From: an uncultured bacterium
GTDB taxonomy: Bacteria; Hydrogenedentota; Hydrogenedentia; Hydrogenedentales; Hydrogenedentaceae
Direction of reading: 5' to 3'
DNA: 64,000 nt
NCBI GenBank assembly: GCA_937124615.1
Contig: CAKZKR010000063.1
Location: 35,626-99,625 of the forward strand
A program made the position numbers and the translations under genes. Positions 17,927 to 26,772 of this stretch are shown here, piece by piece. The notes under the pieces are model-generated. The model saw only the letters and a list, made by a program, of their open reading frames with translations, did no database searches and had not been told where the DNA came from. Positions within the stretch are counted from its first letter, which is position 1; every line of letters begins with the position of its first letter.

Positions 17927-18850
17927 GTGGCTTTTATAGAGGTAGAAAACTTAATGGTGTCGTATGGTGATACCGTTGCGATTGATGAGATCTCCTTTAC
18001 ATTAGAGGCAGGGGTTATAGGTCTTATTGGGCCAAATGGAGCGGGTAAAACAACACTTATACGCACTTTTCTGGGCTTCATTCGTCCTGTTAAAGGGAAA
18101 ATTGTTATTTCTGGTTTAACATTACCAAAAGAAATATTAAAGGTTCGTGCAATTGTGGGGCACATGCCAGAAAGAGAGGTGGTTAGTCCCAAGGTTACTG
18201 CAGTTAGTTTTTTGGTTTATTGTGGGAGATTGGTTGGAATGTCTTATGTTGATGCTCTGGAGCGGTCGCATGAAGTATTAAACTATGTCGGTTTGCAAGA
18301 GGCTCGCTATCGGCCTATGCAAACCTATTCGACGGGGATGTTGCAAAGGGTTAAATTAGCACAAGCCATTTTACATGACCCAAAGATATTAATATTGGAT
18401 GAACCAACCAATGGTTTAGACCCAGATGGTAGATTAGAAATGCTACAACTAATAAGAGAAATATCGGAACAACGAGGTGTTACCACCATTTTGTCTACCC
18501 ACCTGTTACCTGATGTTCAAAATCTATGTTCACAAATTGTAGTATTAAAAAAAGGGAAACTGGTTTTTTGTGGAAGTCTTCAATCGCTAATTGAGAGTCG
18601 GGTAAATCATTATGAGGTTTCTGTTCAACCACCTATAGAACCGTTTAAAGAAGAACTCATAAAAATGGGAATAAATTTTCAGGAATTACCGCAGGATATA
18701 CTATCTTTACAATTACCCGAAAACATTCAGCAACAGGAAATTTTCCACTGTGCCCGGCGAGCCGGAACAACAGTTCGTTCTTTCGTACCAGCAGGTGGAA
18801 ATCTTGCGGAATTATTCCAAACCAAACTTGAAAAGAAAGAGGGAAGTTAG
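17927..18850 (+). CDS. ABC transporter ATP-binding protein (ABC-2 type), first pair
   Basis: ATPase subunit starting at GTG, 24 nt after the repeat-protein gene. Walker A GPNGAGKTT (about 38-46), signature YSTGMLQRVKLAQA, Walker B ILILDEPTNGLD and switch His in STHLLPD are all present. A C-terminal ~70-residue domain follows the ATPase core, as in CcmA/NatA-type proteins. It is adjacent (3 nt) to a membrane gene that is its likely permease partner. Export of an unknown substrate or envelope maintenance is inferred. Confidence 0.92.
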   Translation: MAFIEVENLMVSYGDTVAIDEISFTLEAGVIGLIGPNGAGKTTLIRTFLGFIRPVKGKIVISGLTLPKEILKVRAIVGHMPEREVVSPKVTAVSFLVYCGRLVGMSYVDALERSHEVLNYVGLQEARYRPMQTYSTGMLQRVKLAQAILHDPKILILDEPTNGLDPDGRLEMLQLIREISEQRGVTTILSTHLLPDVQNLCSQIVVLKKGKLVFCGSLQSLIESRVNHYEVSVQPPIEPFKEELIKMGINFQELPQDILSLQLPENIQQQEIFHCARRAGTTVRSFVPAGGNLAELFQTKLEKKEGS

Positions 18851-18853
18851 CAC

Positions 18854-19744
18854 ATGCCGGTATATTCATATACTTACAGACCTTTTGAAGGGAAATATCT
18901 CCGTCATTTCCGCTGGTGGGTTGTCTTCCTTGAAGAAATTCGATTATGGAACCGTTCGCGTATTTTCCACATATTATTTCTACTGGGAATGTTACAACCC
19001 CTAGCTCGGTTTCTGCAAATTCTTTCTTATAATGCGGCAATGCAAGATCCCAACCACCCTTTGGCTCCACTTATCCGTTCCGTAACATGGCTAAAGGTAG
19101 ATAATGAACTTTATTATCATCTTATCCGTTTACAAGCACCGGTTGTTATTCTTCTTTTACTATATGTGGGGGCAGGTTCTGTTTGTTCCGATAGGAAAAA
19201 CCGGCTATGGGATATTTACTTCTCCAAACCCATTCATTGGTATGACTACCTGTCAGGAAAACTATTATCTGTGATTTTTTGTGGGTTTTCTCTAACCTTC
19301 ATTCCGTCCGTAATACTTATGTTTACCGATTATGCAACAAAGAAATCCTCAACATGGACAGGGTTGATAGATTATTTACCCACGGTATCAGATAGTTTTG
19401 CATTTTCATTGCTATTAATTGTCCCTTCTGCATTAAGTATTGTCGCCGCCTCAAGTATTTTTCCGACAGAAAATATAACTGTAATAAGTGTAATAACCAT
19501 TCTAATTGCAAATTCTACTCTGGCGGGGCTCTTATCTAACTTTATGAGAGACAGCAATTATATGCAGATTTCATTCCCTGTGGCTATATATTACATGGGG
19601 CAAAAAATATTCAATGTACAGCGAAATATTTTTTTCCGTACGGATGACATTAACGGATTTTACATGTTTTTGTACATATTTATGGTATGCGTATTGTGCT
19701 TACTGATATGTATTATTCAGGTGCGGAAAGCGGAAAGGGGTTAA
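18854..19744 (+). CDS. ABC-2 type permease, first pair
   Basis: A 296-residue membrane protein with about six hydrophobic segments (clusters near 97-115, 130-155, 180-205, 205-235 and 262-285). The cytoplasmic motif VGAGSVCSDRKNRLWDIYFSKPIHWYDYL matches the NatB/ABC-2 permease pattern of a region between helices that contacts the ATPase. The substrate cannot be told from sequence. It lies between the two ATPase genes, with 3 nt spacing on each side. Confidence 0.85.
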   Translation: MPVYSYTYRPFEGKYLRHFRWWVVFLEEIRLWNRSRIFHILFLLGMLQPLARFLQILSYNAAMQDPNHPLAPLIRSVTWLKVDNELYYHLIRLQAPVVILLLLYVGAGSVCSDRKNRLWDIYFSKPIHWYDYLSGKLLSVIFCGFSLTFIPSVILMFTDYATKKSSTWTGLIDYLPTVSDSFAFSLLLIVPSALSIVAASSIFPTENITVISVITILIANSTLAGLLSNFMRDSNYMQISFPVAIYYMGQKIFNVQRNIFFRTDDINGFYMFLYIFMVCVLCLLICIIQVRKAERG

Positions 19745-19747
19745 TCT

Positions 19748-20686
19748 ATGGATATACAAATAGAAACCCATGAATTGTCCAAATGGTTTGGTGAAGTGGT
19801 CGCATTAAATAATGTTTCTTTACAGATACCTGCAGGAGTTATTGGACTATTGGGACCCAATGGTGCGGGTAAGTCTACTTTTATTAAATTAGCATTGGGT
19901 TTATACCGTCCAAGTCGGGGTAAGATACGAATTCTTGGGGAAAAACCTCGTAATAACTTTCATGTTCTTCAAAAAGTGGGTTATTGTCCCGAGATGGACC
20001 ATTTTGTTGAAGAAATTAGTGGTTATGAGTTCCTTTATTGGTTAGCACGATATTCAGGTTATGACGCAAAAACAGCCAGAAAGCAGGTAGAGCGTGCATT
20101 AGAACGGGTGAGTATGATAGAACGAATGTATGACCCTATAACCACTTATAGTAAGGGAATGCGTCAACGAATAAAAGTGGCTCAAGCACTTTTACACGAC
20201 CCTCAAATTTTGTTTCTTGACGAACCTATGAATGGGCTTGACCCAACTGCTCGTGAAGAATTATTTGAATTGGTTATTTCATTAGGGAATGAGGGGAAAA
20301 CCATAGTATTTTCAAGTCATGTCCTGCATGAAGTTGAGAGAGTAACAGATACGGTAATTTTAATTTATAATGGAAGGGTACTTGCATTTGGAAAAATTCG
20401 TGAGATACGCGATTTAATAAAAAACCATCCTCGAACGATTGTTATTGAAACATTAGAACCTAAGAAGGTTTATCAAATATTAAGTGTGGATGAAAATATT
20501 TCCACTGTGAATTTTGATACCCAATCTTTAACCATTCATACAACAGACCCCAACCAAACCTTTAAGTTTATAAATGAAATATTTTTAGATGGGAAGGTGC
20601 CAATTTATAGTTTTCGTTGTGCTGATGAAGACTTACAGTCCGTTTTCCAATATTTAATCTCAACGCATATTCCACGAGGATTATAA
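19748..20686 (+). CDS. ABC transporter ATP-binding protein (ABC-2 type), second pair
   Basis: Second ATPase of the operon, 312 residues. Walker A GPNGAGKST (about 38-46), signature YSKGMRQRIKVAQALLHDP, Walker B ILFLDEPMNGLD and SSHVLHEVE switch region are intact; a C-terminal extension similar to that of the first ATPase follows. It is clearly paralogous to the first ATPase but diverged, so the two modules are not a recent duplication. It is 5 nt before a second permease gene. Confidence 0.92.
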   Translation: MDIQIETHELSKWFGEVVALNNVSLQIPAGVIGLLGPNGAGKSTFIKLALGLYRPSRGKIRILGEKPRNNFHVLQKVGYCPEMDHFVEEISGYEFLYWLARYSGYDAKTARKQVERALERVSMIERMYDPITTYSKGMRQRIKVAQALLHDPQILFLDEPMNGLDPTAREELFELVISLGNEGKTIVFSSHVLHEVERVTDTVILIYNGRVLAFGKIREIRDLIKNHPRTIVIETLEPKKVYQILSVDENISTVNFDTQSLTIHTTDPNQTFKFINEIFLDGKVPIYSFRCADEDLQSVFQYLISTHIPRGL

Positions 20687-20691
20687 ATCGA

Positions 20692-21543
20692 ATGAAACGA
20701 TTGCGAATTAAGAGTATATATAGTATTTTTTTTGATATAAAGACCTCTTTCCTTCATGCGTTAACTATTACGCTACGGCGTGACCGTTTCCTGTTGATGG
20801 CCGTTATTTGCGTTCTTCCTGTAATCATACCTATCTTTGTGGCATTGTTTTCACGCGCGATGTTTCGGGAAAGTGGATTAGAAATTTTTATACGACTTTC
20901 AGAACAAGTATATATTCATACCCTTACTCCATTATTGGCTTTGTTTATTGGTTTGATTGGTGTTCGAGAAGAGGTTGATTCATTAACAATTGTGTATTTA
21001 CTTACAAGACCTGTTTCAAAATTCTCATGGATAATAGGCCGATTTATTGCATATATGCTTATTTCTACTTTATTGTTAATCATCGGTATCTTTTTTACAT
21101 TTATTGCATGCATTGTTCTGGGTAGTATATATATTGATTTTATTGGTATAAGCCTGTTGTTGTTGTATATGGGTGTAGGAATTATGGGATTGTTAGGCTA
21201 TGGTGCTATCAGTTTTATGCTCGGTTCTGCCACAAGCTATCCAATCATTATAGGTGTAATACTATTTTTTGGCTGGGAGAAAATTGCGAACTTTATTCCC
21301 GGTATAGCTGATTTTTGGACCATACAAAAATATTTAGATTCCCTGTTTCCGGTTCTTGCTTCACAACGGTATAACAGGGCTGTTATGACCGTTCTCGGTA
21401 GTTTTCAGAAAGAACTATTTTTCGTTAGTCCACAGCGGGCTATTATTACACTTATCGTTATCTCGTTTACATTTTTGATGCTGGCCGTTTGGTTCGTTCT
21501 CTGGCGAGAATTTACAAAAGACCGTGTCGTTGGTAACCGCTAA
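20692..21543 (+). CDS. ABC-2 type permease, second pair
   Basis: A 283-residue membrane protein with six hydrophobic segments and the ABC-2 permease motif GVREEVDSLTIVYLLTRPVSK after the second helix. It ends the apparent sigma/ABC operon, followed by a weak terminator and the convergent bcp gene. With the preceding ATPase it would form an independent transporter; substrate unknown. Confidence 0.85.
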   Translation: MKRLRIKSIYSIFFDIKTSFLHALTITLRRDRFLLMAVICVLPVIIPIFVALFSRAMFRESGLEIFIRLSEQVYIHTLTPLLALFIGLIGVREEVDSLTIVYLLTRPVSKFSWIIGRFIAYMLISTLLLIIGIFFTFIACIVLGSIYIDFIGISLLLLYMGVGIMGLLGYGAISFMLGSATSYPIIIGVILFFGWEKIANFIPGIADFWTIQKYLDSLFPVLASQRYNRAVMTVLGSFQKELFFVSPQRAIITLIVISFTFLMLAVWFVLWREFTKDRVVGNR

Positions 21544-21567
21544 CCTATAAAATAATTTAGACCACAC

Positions 21568-21594
21568 AGGGACAGAGAACAGCAGTCCTTTTTT
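21568..21594 (+). terminator. Possible rho-independent terminator of the ABC operon
   Basis: AGGGAC (21568-21573) can pair with GTCCTT (21585-21590), one pair being a G-T wobble, with a T-run (21589-21594) directly following. The loop of 11 nt is long and the stem weak. It lies between convergent genes where a terminator is expected. Confidence 0.4.
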
Positions 21595-22069
21595 ATGGAA
21601 TACTCTCCAATACTTTTTGAGCATGTCCTTCCGGGTTTACTTTTTTCCATACTTTGACAATTTTCCCGTCAGGACCAATTAAAAAGGTAGAGCGAATAAT
21701 CCCATAAGTAATTTTTCCATACATATTTTTCTCACCCCATGCATCATATCTCTCTGCAATTTCATGGTTCTCATCAGAGAGCAAGTGAAAGCCGAGACTG
21801 TATTTATCTGCAAAAGCGCAATGCGATTCCAATGAGTCAGGACTAACACCTAAAACGACTGCATTTTTACTTTCAAATTTTTGGGATAGGTCGCGAAATT
21901 CTTTGGCTTCAATGGTACAGCCTGGGGTATCATCTTTGGGATAGAAATACAACACCACATACTTTCCATGAAAATCAGATAATTGGATTTTTTCTCCACG
22001 ATGACTTTTGAGTGAGAATTTTGGGGCATTATCCCCTTCTTTTATAGATAGATTTTTTTGTGGGCTCAT
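21593..22069 (-). CDS. bcp: Thioredoxin-dependent thiol peroxidase (Bcp/PrxQ)
   Basis: Reduces hydrogen peroxide and organic peroxides using thioredoxin-like reductants. The 158 residues show GDNAPKFSL near the start and the catalytic segment FYPKDDTPGCTIEAKEFRD, in which C51 is the peroxidatic cysteine. The BCP form with a second Cys five residues later is not seen here (E-A-K-E-F), so it is of the 1-Cys or atypical type. The gene is monocistronic and convergent with the ABC operon. Confidence 0.95.
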   Translation of the reverse strand: MSPQKNLSIKEGDNAPKFSLKSHRGEKIQLSDFHGKYVVLYFYPKDDTPGCTIEAKEFRDLSQKFESKNAVVLGVSPDSLESHCAFADKYSLGFHLLSDENHEIAERYDAWGEKNMYGKITYGIIRSTFLIGPDGKIVKVWKKVNPEGHAQKVLESIP

Positions 22070-22132
22070 CAGATTATCTCCATAATTTTTCTTGCTTATT
22101 TAACAATGGGGTGTTGTAAATCATTCCTGAAT

Positions 22133-22160
22133 TTGTTTTTCTCATAAAATTTGATAAGAT
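22133..22160 (+). promoter_or_regulatory. Promoter-like sequence upstream of the HDOD gene
   Basis: TTGTTT (22133-22138) and TAAGAT (22155-22160) are spaced by 16 bp, about 50 nt upstream of the ATG at 22214. The match is moderate and was identified by eye. Confidence 0.4.
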
Positions 22161-22213
22161 AATTCTCGTGAATAATATAAGCACTTCTTAAATTACTATA
22201 AGGTTGTTTTATT

Positions 22214-23071
22214 ATGTCTGAATCCGAATGGAAACCAATTCGAATTGTTGAGAGGATTTCGACCCTTCCAACATTACCAACGACAGTCTCATCTATACTT
22301 CGAGAGATGGCAAATCCGGAGAGTTCGGCCATTGGGCTTGCAAAATTGATAAGTTCAGACCAGAGTTTAGCAGGAAGTATTCTTCGAGTGGTTAATTCTG
22401 CTTATTATAATTTTCCCCGAAAAATTGGTAGTTTGACAGATGCTGTTGTACTATTAGGTTATAAAGGGATTCGTAACATTGTATTATCTGTAACAGCCTT
22501 TCGTTTTTTCTCAAATTCTTCGGATTACCTTGATAGGAAGAAATTATGGAATCATACCCTTGCCTGTGCTATTATTGCGGATTTATTAAATCGTAGACTA
22601 AAATTAAACGAGAGTAATTGCTTTGAGGCCGCTCTCCTGCATGATATAGGAAAGGTTGTTTTCGATTACCTTGACCCAGAAGTATTACGTGGGGCTATAA
22701 AAGAAGCCAGAAGAAAAGAATTACCTTTGATAACTGTCGAGCCAGCCCATTTTGGAATTACCCACTCTGAAGTAGGTACTTTGCTGGCAAACCATTGGAA
22801 TCTACCTGATAATATTGTTCAAGCAATTCAGTTTCACCACCAGCCTGAAAATACGGTTCCAGAGTATCTGCATATAACTTCTCTGGTATCCCTTTCCAAT
22901 GCAGTTGCTTACTCTGTAGAGATGGGCGATTCCGTATTCGAGAGCATTCCCGAATTGTCTCCAATAGTTTTTGAAACATTAAAAATTAAAGACACATTTA
23001 TTGAAGATTCTCGTGAAGAGATAAGTCAGAGTGTCGAAACAGGATTAGAGGCATTTTCTTCTATTAATTAA
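22214..23071 (+). CDS. HDOD domain signalling protein
   Basis: A 285-residue HDOD protein. These HD-related output domains are found in chemotaxis, motility and stress signalling. The segment LPTLPTTVSSILREM, then SSDQSLAGSILRVVNSAYYNFPRKIGSLTDAV and LLGYKGIRNIVLS match the family; the inner LLHDIGKVVFD is a HD-type pair that is retained here. No receiver or other partner domain is fused. No catalytic activity is claimed; many HDOD proteins are not active phosphodiesterases. Confidence 0.88.
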   Translation: MSESEWKPIRIVERISTLPTLPTTVSSILREMANPESSAIGLAKLISSDQSLAGSILRVVNSAYYNFPRKIGSLTDAVVLLGYKGIRNIVLSVTAFRFFSNSSDYLDRKKLWNHTLACAIIADLLNRRLKLNESNCFEAALLHDIGKVVFDYLDPEVLRGAIKEARRKELPLITVEPAHFGITHSEVGTLLANHWNLPDNIVQAIQFHHQPENTVPEYLHITSLVSLSNAVAYSVEMGDSVFESIPELSPIVFETLKIKDTFIEDSREEISQSVETGLEAFSSIN

Positions 23072-23106
23072 CTTATAATTAATAGAAAAATAATTTGCTA
23101 TTGTGC

Positions 23107-23112
23107 TATAAT
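23107..23112 (+). promoter_or_regulatory. Extended -10 element upstream of the ferredoxin gene
   Basis: TATAAT at 23107-23112 is preceded by TGC, giving the extended -10 form TGNTATAAT, about 90 nt before the ferredoxin ATG. No good -35 hexamer is visible. A second TATAAT lies 14 bp downstream (23121-23126). Confidence 0.4.
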
Positions 23113-23201
23113 AAAGTCGTTATAATTATAGATTTTCAATTGGGAATATTTTTTCAAGAGAAGGAAGTTTTGTTTTAAAAGACCAATTAAGGAGTAAAAT
23201 T

Positions 23202-23381
23202 ATGCCAGCAATTGTGGATCCAGAAAAATGCACAGCTTGTGGAAGTTGCGTTGATGTATGTCCTACAGAAGCAATTCATTTAAATGATGATGGTAAAGCA
23301 GTAATTGACCCGGATAAATGTGGCGATTGCGGTGTCTGTGTTGATGAATGCCCCTCAGAAGCAATTTCTCTTCCTGAATAA
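23202..23381 (+). CDS. 2[4Fe-4S] ferredoxin, 59 residues
   Basis: A small bacterial-type ferredoxin. Two CxxCxxCxxxCP motifs are complete (C10-C13-C16-C20-P and C40-C43-C46-C50-P), enough for two [4Fe-4S] clusters. The protein begins MPAIVDPEKC and ends ISLPE. AAGGAG (23189-23194) lies 7 nt before the ATG. It lies 35 nt before a radical SAM gene on the same strand, for which it may be the electron donor; that link is inferred from position only. Confidence 0.95.
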   Translation: MPAIVDPEKCTACGSCVDVCPTEAIHLNDDGKAVIDPDKCGDCGVCVDECPSEAISLPE

Positions 23382-23416
23382 TTGAATTTTCTTACTGTAA
23401 CTAAAAAGAAAGATAA

Positions 23417-24346
23417 ATGAACCGTGTTTTTGGACCTGTTTATTCCCGTAGATTGAACAAGTCGCTGGGGGTAGATTTGGTTCCATTTAAGACATGTACT
23501 CAAGATTGCATATATTGTCAGTTAGGTCCAACGACTTGTAAGTCATTAGAACGAAAGTCCTATTGTAGTGTTCCGGAGGTAATTGGAGAATTAGAACAAT
23601 CATTGGAGAAGGTTTTGCCGGACTTTATAACATTGGCAGGGTCCGGTGAGCCTACATTATGTAGTGCTTTAGGGGAAGTAATAGCAGGAATAAAAAAGAT
23701 TACATCCATCCCTGTGGCCGTTTTGACTAACGGTTTACTACTGTTTCAACCGGATGTCCGGAGAGAATTATACCAGGCGGATGTTGTTTGTCCCTCGTTA
23801 GATGCAGGAAATGAGTATACCTTTCAGAGAGTAAACAAACCTGTCCCTTCTGTAACCTTCGAAACTTTTTTAAAAGGCTTAATCCAATTTCGTAAAGAAT
23901 TTCCCGGAGAAATTTGGTTGGAAGTTCTTTTAGTGCGGGGCATTACAGATAATCGAGATGAGATTATTCAAATTGCACAATGTTCTGCACAAATTTGTCC
24001 TGACCGTATTCATTTAAATACAGTAACCCGCCCTCCATCGGATTCTTTTGTAACCGGTTTAACGATTTCTGAACTGGAAGAATTTGCTTCCTTATTTACT
24101 CCAACTGCAGAAGTAGTTGCTGATTATCCAGTAATTTCAGAAGTTGCAACTTCTCAAGAAGAAATAAACCAAGATATAATTTTAGATATTTTACAGAGAC
24201 ACCCTTCTTCCTTATTAGAATTAACATCTACTTTAGGTGTTTCAGAGGGAGTGATAAAAAATTTGCTAAAAGATTTAATCCAGCAACAAAAAGTAGAAGT
24301 TTTTAATATTCGGGGTAGAGAACTATATCGGTATATGAATAAATAG
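23417..24346 (+). CDS. Radical SAM protein with C-terminal winged-helix-like region
   Basis: The [4Fe-4S]-binding motif is CTQDCIYC (C27, C31, C34), followed by the SAM-binding GSGEPTL segment and further TIM-barrel features. The opening FGPVYSRRLNKSLGVDLVP matches a conserved radical SAM group of unassigned function. The last ~70 residues (ILDILQRHPSSLLELTSTLGV ... ) resemble a winged helix. Reaction and substrate are unknown. The preceding ferredoxin may deliver electrons. Confidence 0.88.
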   Translation: MNRVFGPVYSRRLNKSLGVDLVPFKTCTQDCIYCQLGPTTCKSLERKSYCSVPEVIGELEQSLEKVLPDFITLAGSGEPTLCSALGEVIAGIKKITSIPVAVLTNGLLLFQPDVRRELYQADVVCPSLDAGNEYTFQRVNKPVPSVTFETFLKGLIQFRKEFPGEIWLEVLLVRGITDNRDEIIQIAQCSAQICPDRIHLNTVTRPPSDSFVTGLTISELEEFASLFTPTAEVVADYPVISEVATSQEEINQDIILDILQRHPSSLLELTSTLGVSEGVIKNLLKDLIQQQKVEVFNIRGRELYRYMNK

Positions 24347-24400
24347 ATATGGCCTATTGATAAAACATCTTCAATTGCCTGAGTTTTGTTGGACTGGAGT

Positions 24401-25345
24401 CTACTCCACAACGAAGATATACGGTCCCCAACTATTGGCTTCATCCGCTTTAGGCAATTTATTTGAAGCAGGAAGTTTTACGCCCGGCCTTACTTCTACC
24501 TCATATTCAAGACCTGCTTCCCCTTTACGCCTCGATTCGAAATGAAAATCCAGTTGACCGTTATCATTCAAATCACGAGTGGCTAAAAAGTAAGTTCGTA
24601 AAGCAAGAATGTGATAAACATCTCTTGGGGGTTCTGTCCCCAATGGTTCAGGTACAACACCTGCTGTGGACCCTCCGGGTCCCACACTGATAAGCACATA
24701 TGCGTCATAAACAGAGGCCGGGAATGTTAGGTCACTTATTGTCGGGTGGGTTGGGTCCCAGGATTCCGCATAAAAGAAACCATTTTCAATCCAATAACGG
24801 CGGGCTTTTTGGAATTGGCGTTTGTTTATGGGAGCATAGACAAAAGGACGATTCTCCGCATCCATTAAGCGTGTTATTTCTCCACCGGGATTGTTATTTC
24901 CGCGATATAACTCATTGGGGAAAGTATAAGTATTTGTTGCCTGACTTTTTATTCCCATTGGTATAAATTCCATCAGACCTATCCGTCCGTCACGATTGGT
25001 GTCGTAACCATCTGAGAACTCATCAAGATATTTACGGTCTCCGTGAACTTTTACAAGGGCTGTATAAGGTCGTAACATAAATAATTGTTCATCAGGTATT
25101 TGTCCCATTTGATAACCTTTTGAATCCCATTTTACAAAGCCATAACCTGGTGGGTAGGTATTACTATCTGTAAAGTAGGAAGTCATTGCAGTACGAAATT
25201 GAAGAAAAGTATTATCCATTCTCCGTAGTTTAGCCCTTTCTCGAACACGGGGCAGGATGGCAAAGGTAAATCCTGCAAGAATAGCAATAATGGCTATTAC
25301 GGTGAGCAATTCAATAAGTGTAAAACCTTTAATCCTCTTTTTCAT
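24401..25345 (-). CDS. Type II secretion/type IV pilin-like pseudopilin
   Basis: The N-terminus has the prepilin cleavage and methylation motif (K-G-FTLIELLTVIAIIAILAGFTF), so the cleaved protein would begin at Phe. The 314-residue protein is longer than a minor pseudopilin, with a globular part containing D-x-N-D-x-NGQ-x-D-type possible calcium-binding loops (TRDLNDNGQLDF, YDTNRDGRIG). AAAGGA lies 8 nt upstream of ATG. No secretion-system genes are adjacent, so this is a lone pilin-like gene, common in planctomycete-like genomes. Its partner system is unknown. Confidence 0.85.
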   Translation of the reverse strand: MKKRIKGFTLIELLTVIAIIAILAGFTFAILPRVRERAKLRRMDNTFLQFRTAMTSYFTDSNTYPPGYGFVKWDSKGYQMGQIPDEQLFMLRPYTALVKVHGDRKYLDEFSDGYDTNRDGRIGLMEFIPMGIKSQATNTYTFPNELYRGNNNPGGEITRLMDAENRPFVYAPINKRQFQKARRYWIENGFFYAESWDPTHPTISDLTFPASVYDAYVLISVGPGGSTAGVVPEPLGTEPPRDVYHILALRTYFLATRDLNDNGQLDFHFESRRKGEAGLEYEVEVRPGVKLPASNKLPKADEANSWGPYIFVVE

Positions 25346-25544
25346 AAAGATGTCCTTTTTTAATATCGGGCGTGCGACTTGCTTTCTGTTTTTTTCATTA
25401 AAATAATAACATAAAAAGGGAATATTTGGGCAAATTGTTTCGTTTAAGAAAAAAAATTTTTTATAGGTAACTTAAAATGATATAATGATATAATAAAGAC
25501 TCGAATACTATAAGTAAATTAAACCTTAAAATAAGGAGTAAATC

Positions 25545-25826
25545 ATGGGAGCAAAATACTCTACGGAACAAATTTTTGAACAGGCGGCGAAGTTCGTTGT
25601 AAAGCAAAAAGGTGAATGGGAACATAATGATTGGGAAAACTTCTTAGGAAAAATTTCGGAGTATGAAATTGAATTACATGATGAATTCGTAATGAAATTA
25701 GGAGCCCTTTTAGAGTTGGGTAAATACTTCTATTCTAACCTTCCCGAAAGTGTAGAAAAGAAACAAAAAAAAACAAAAAAAAACACGCCCAAAAAAGTAA
25801 AAGAAGAAATACCGATTGAAGAATAA
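25545..25826 (+). CDS. Small conserved-looking protein of unknown function with lysine-rich tail
   Basis: 93 residues, AAGGAG 8 nt before the ATG. The first ~75 residues are helical and acidic/basic mixed (AAKFVVKQKGEWEHNDWENFLG ... LLELGKYFYSNL); the rest is lysine-rich. Two A9 tracts separated by a single C at 25766-25784 encode the tail and could cause polymerase slippage. No domain was recognised. It is opposite in strand and 3' to the folD gene. Confidence 0.6.
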   Translation: MGAKYSTEQIFEQAAKFVVKQKGEWEHNDWENFLGKISEYEIELHDEFVMKLGALLELGKYFYSNLPESVEKKQKKTKKNTPKKVKEEIPIEE

Positions 25827-25848
25827 TCCCTAATAAATCCTTGTATCC

Positions 25849-26754
25849 CTAATCTGAATAAGGAAGAAGTGTTTTTTCTGCGGATTTGACCGTATTTTTC
25901 ATAAGCATAGCAATAGTCATAGGTCCAACTCCACCGGGGACCGGGGTAATCGCTTTTGCTTTCTTTGAAACGCTGGGGAAATGAACATCACCCACAAGGC
26001 GGTAACCTGATTTTTTTGTATGGTCAGGGAGCCGATTCATTCCAACATCAATTACAATGCACCCTTCTCTGACCATTCTGCCCTGGATAAACTCAGGGAC
26101 ACCCATTGCAGCGACCAGAATATCAGCGCTCTTAGTAATATTACTTAAATTTCGAGTGTGTGAGTGACAAACCGTAACAGTAGCGTCCGCTCCTTCTGCT
26201 TTCTGTACTAATAGTGCGGATAAAGGTTTCCCCACAATATTTGAACGACCTACGATTACAACATGTTTTCCCTGTATTTTGTATCCATATCGTATAAGTA
26301 ATTCCTGTATCCCCGCAGGGGTGCATGCAACAAAGCAATCCTGTCCATTAAGGAGTTTCCCTTTGTTGACAGGATGAAATCCATCAACATCTTTATTTGG
26401 ATTAATCGTATTTAGAATTTTTTCTTCATCGATGTGTTTCGGTAGAGGGCTTTGAATAAGTATTCCGTGTACTTCGGGATTATGATTTAATTCCTCTACC
26501 AATTTAAGCAAATCTACTTCTGATGTTTGTTTAGGTAAGTCATATGCAAAAGAACGAATTCCCAATTCCTCACAGGTTTTCCTTTTATTCCGGACATAAA
26601 TCTGGCTGGCTGGATTATCTCCTACCAATATAACAGCGAGTCCAGGAACGACTCCTTTTTGTTTTAGTTCCTCAATCTTATTTTTTAGTTCTGATTTAAT
26701 AATCTCACTAAGTTTAACCCCATCTAACAGTTTCGGTTTTCTTTGGTTTTGCAT
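25849..26754 (-). CDS. folD: FolD, methylene-THF dehydrogenase/cyclohydrolase
   Basis: Interconverts 5,10-methylene-THF and 10-formyl-THF in two steps. The 301-residue protein has the catalytic Tyr-x3-Lys region (YVRNKRKTCEELGI), QSPLPKH, DVDGFHP, GRSNIVGKP (NADP-type loop) and TPVPGGVGPMT. A GGAGGAA Shine-Dalgarno lies before the ATG, 18 nt after the gcvPB stop. As the last gene of the glycine cleavage operon it would convert the methylene-THF made from glycine. Confidence 0.96.
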   Translation of the reverse strand: MQNQRKPKLLDGVKLSEIIKSELKNKIEELKQKGVVPGLAVILVGDNPASQIYVRNKRKTCEELGIRSFAYDLPKQTSEVDLLKLVEELNHNPEVHGILIQSPLPKHIDEEKILNTINPNKDVDGFHPVNKGKLLNGQDCFVACTPAGIQELLIRYGYKIQGKHVVIVGRSNIVGKPLSALLVQKAEGADATVTVCHSHTRNLSNITKSADILVAAMGVPEFIQGRMVREGCIVIDVGMNRLPDHTKKSGYRLVGDVHFPSVSKKAKAITPVPGGVGPMTIAMLMKNTVKSAEKTLLPYSD

Positions 26755-26772
26755 TGCAAGTTCCTCCTCGGA

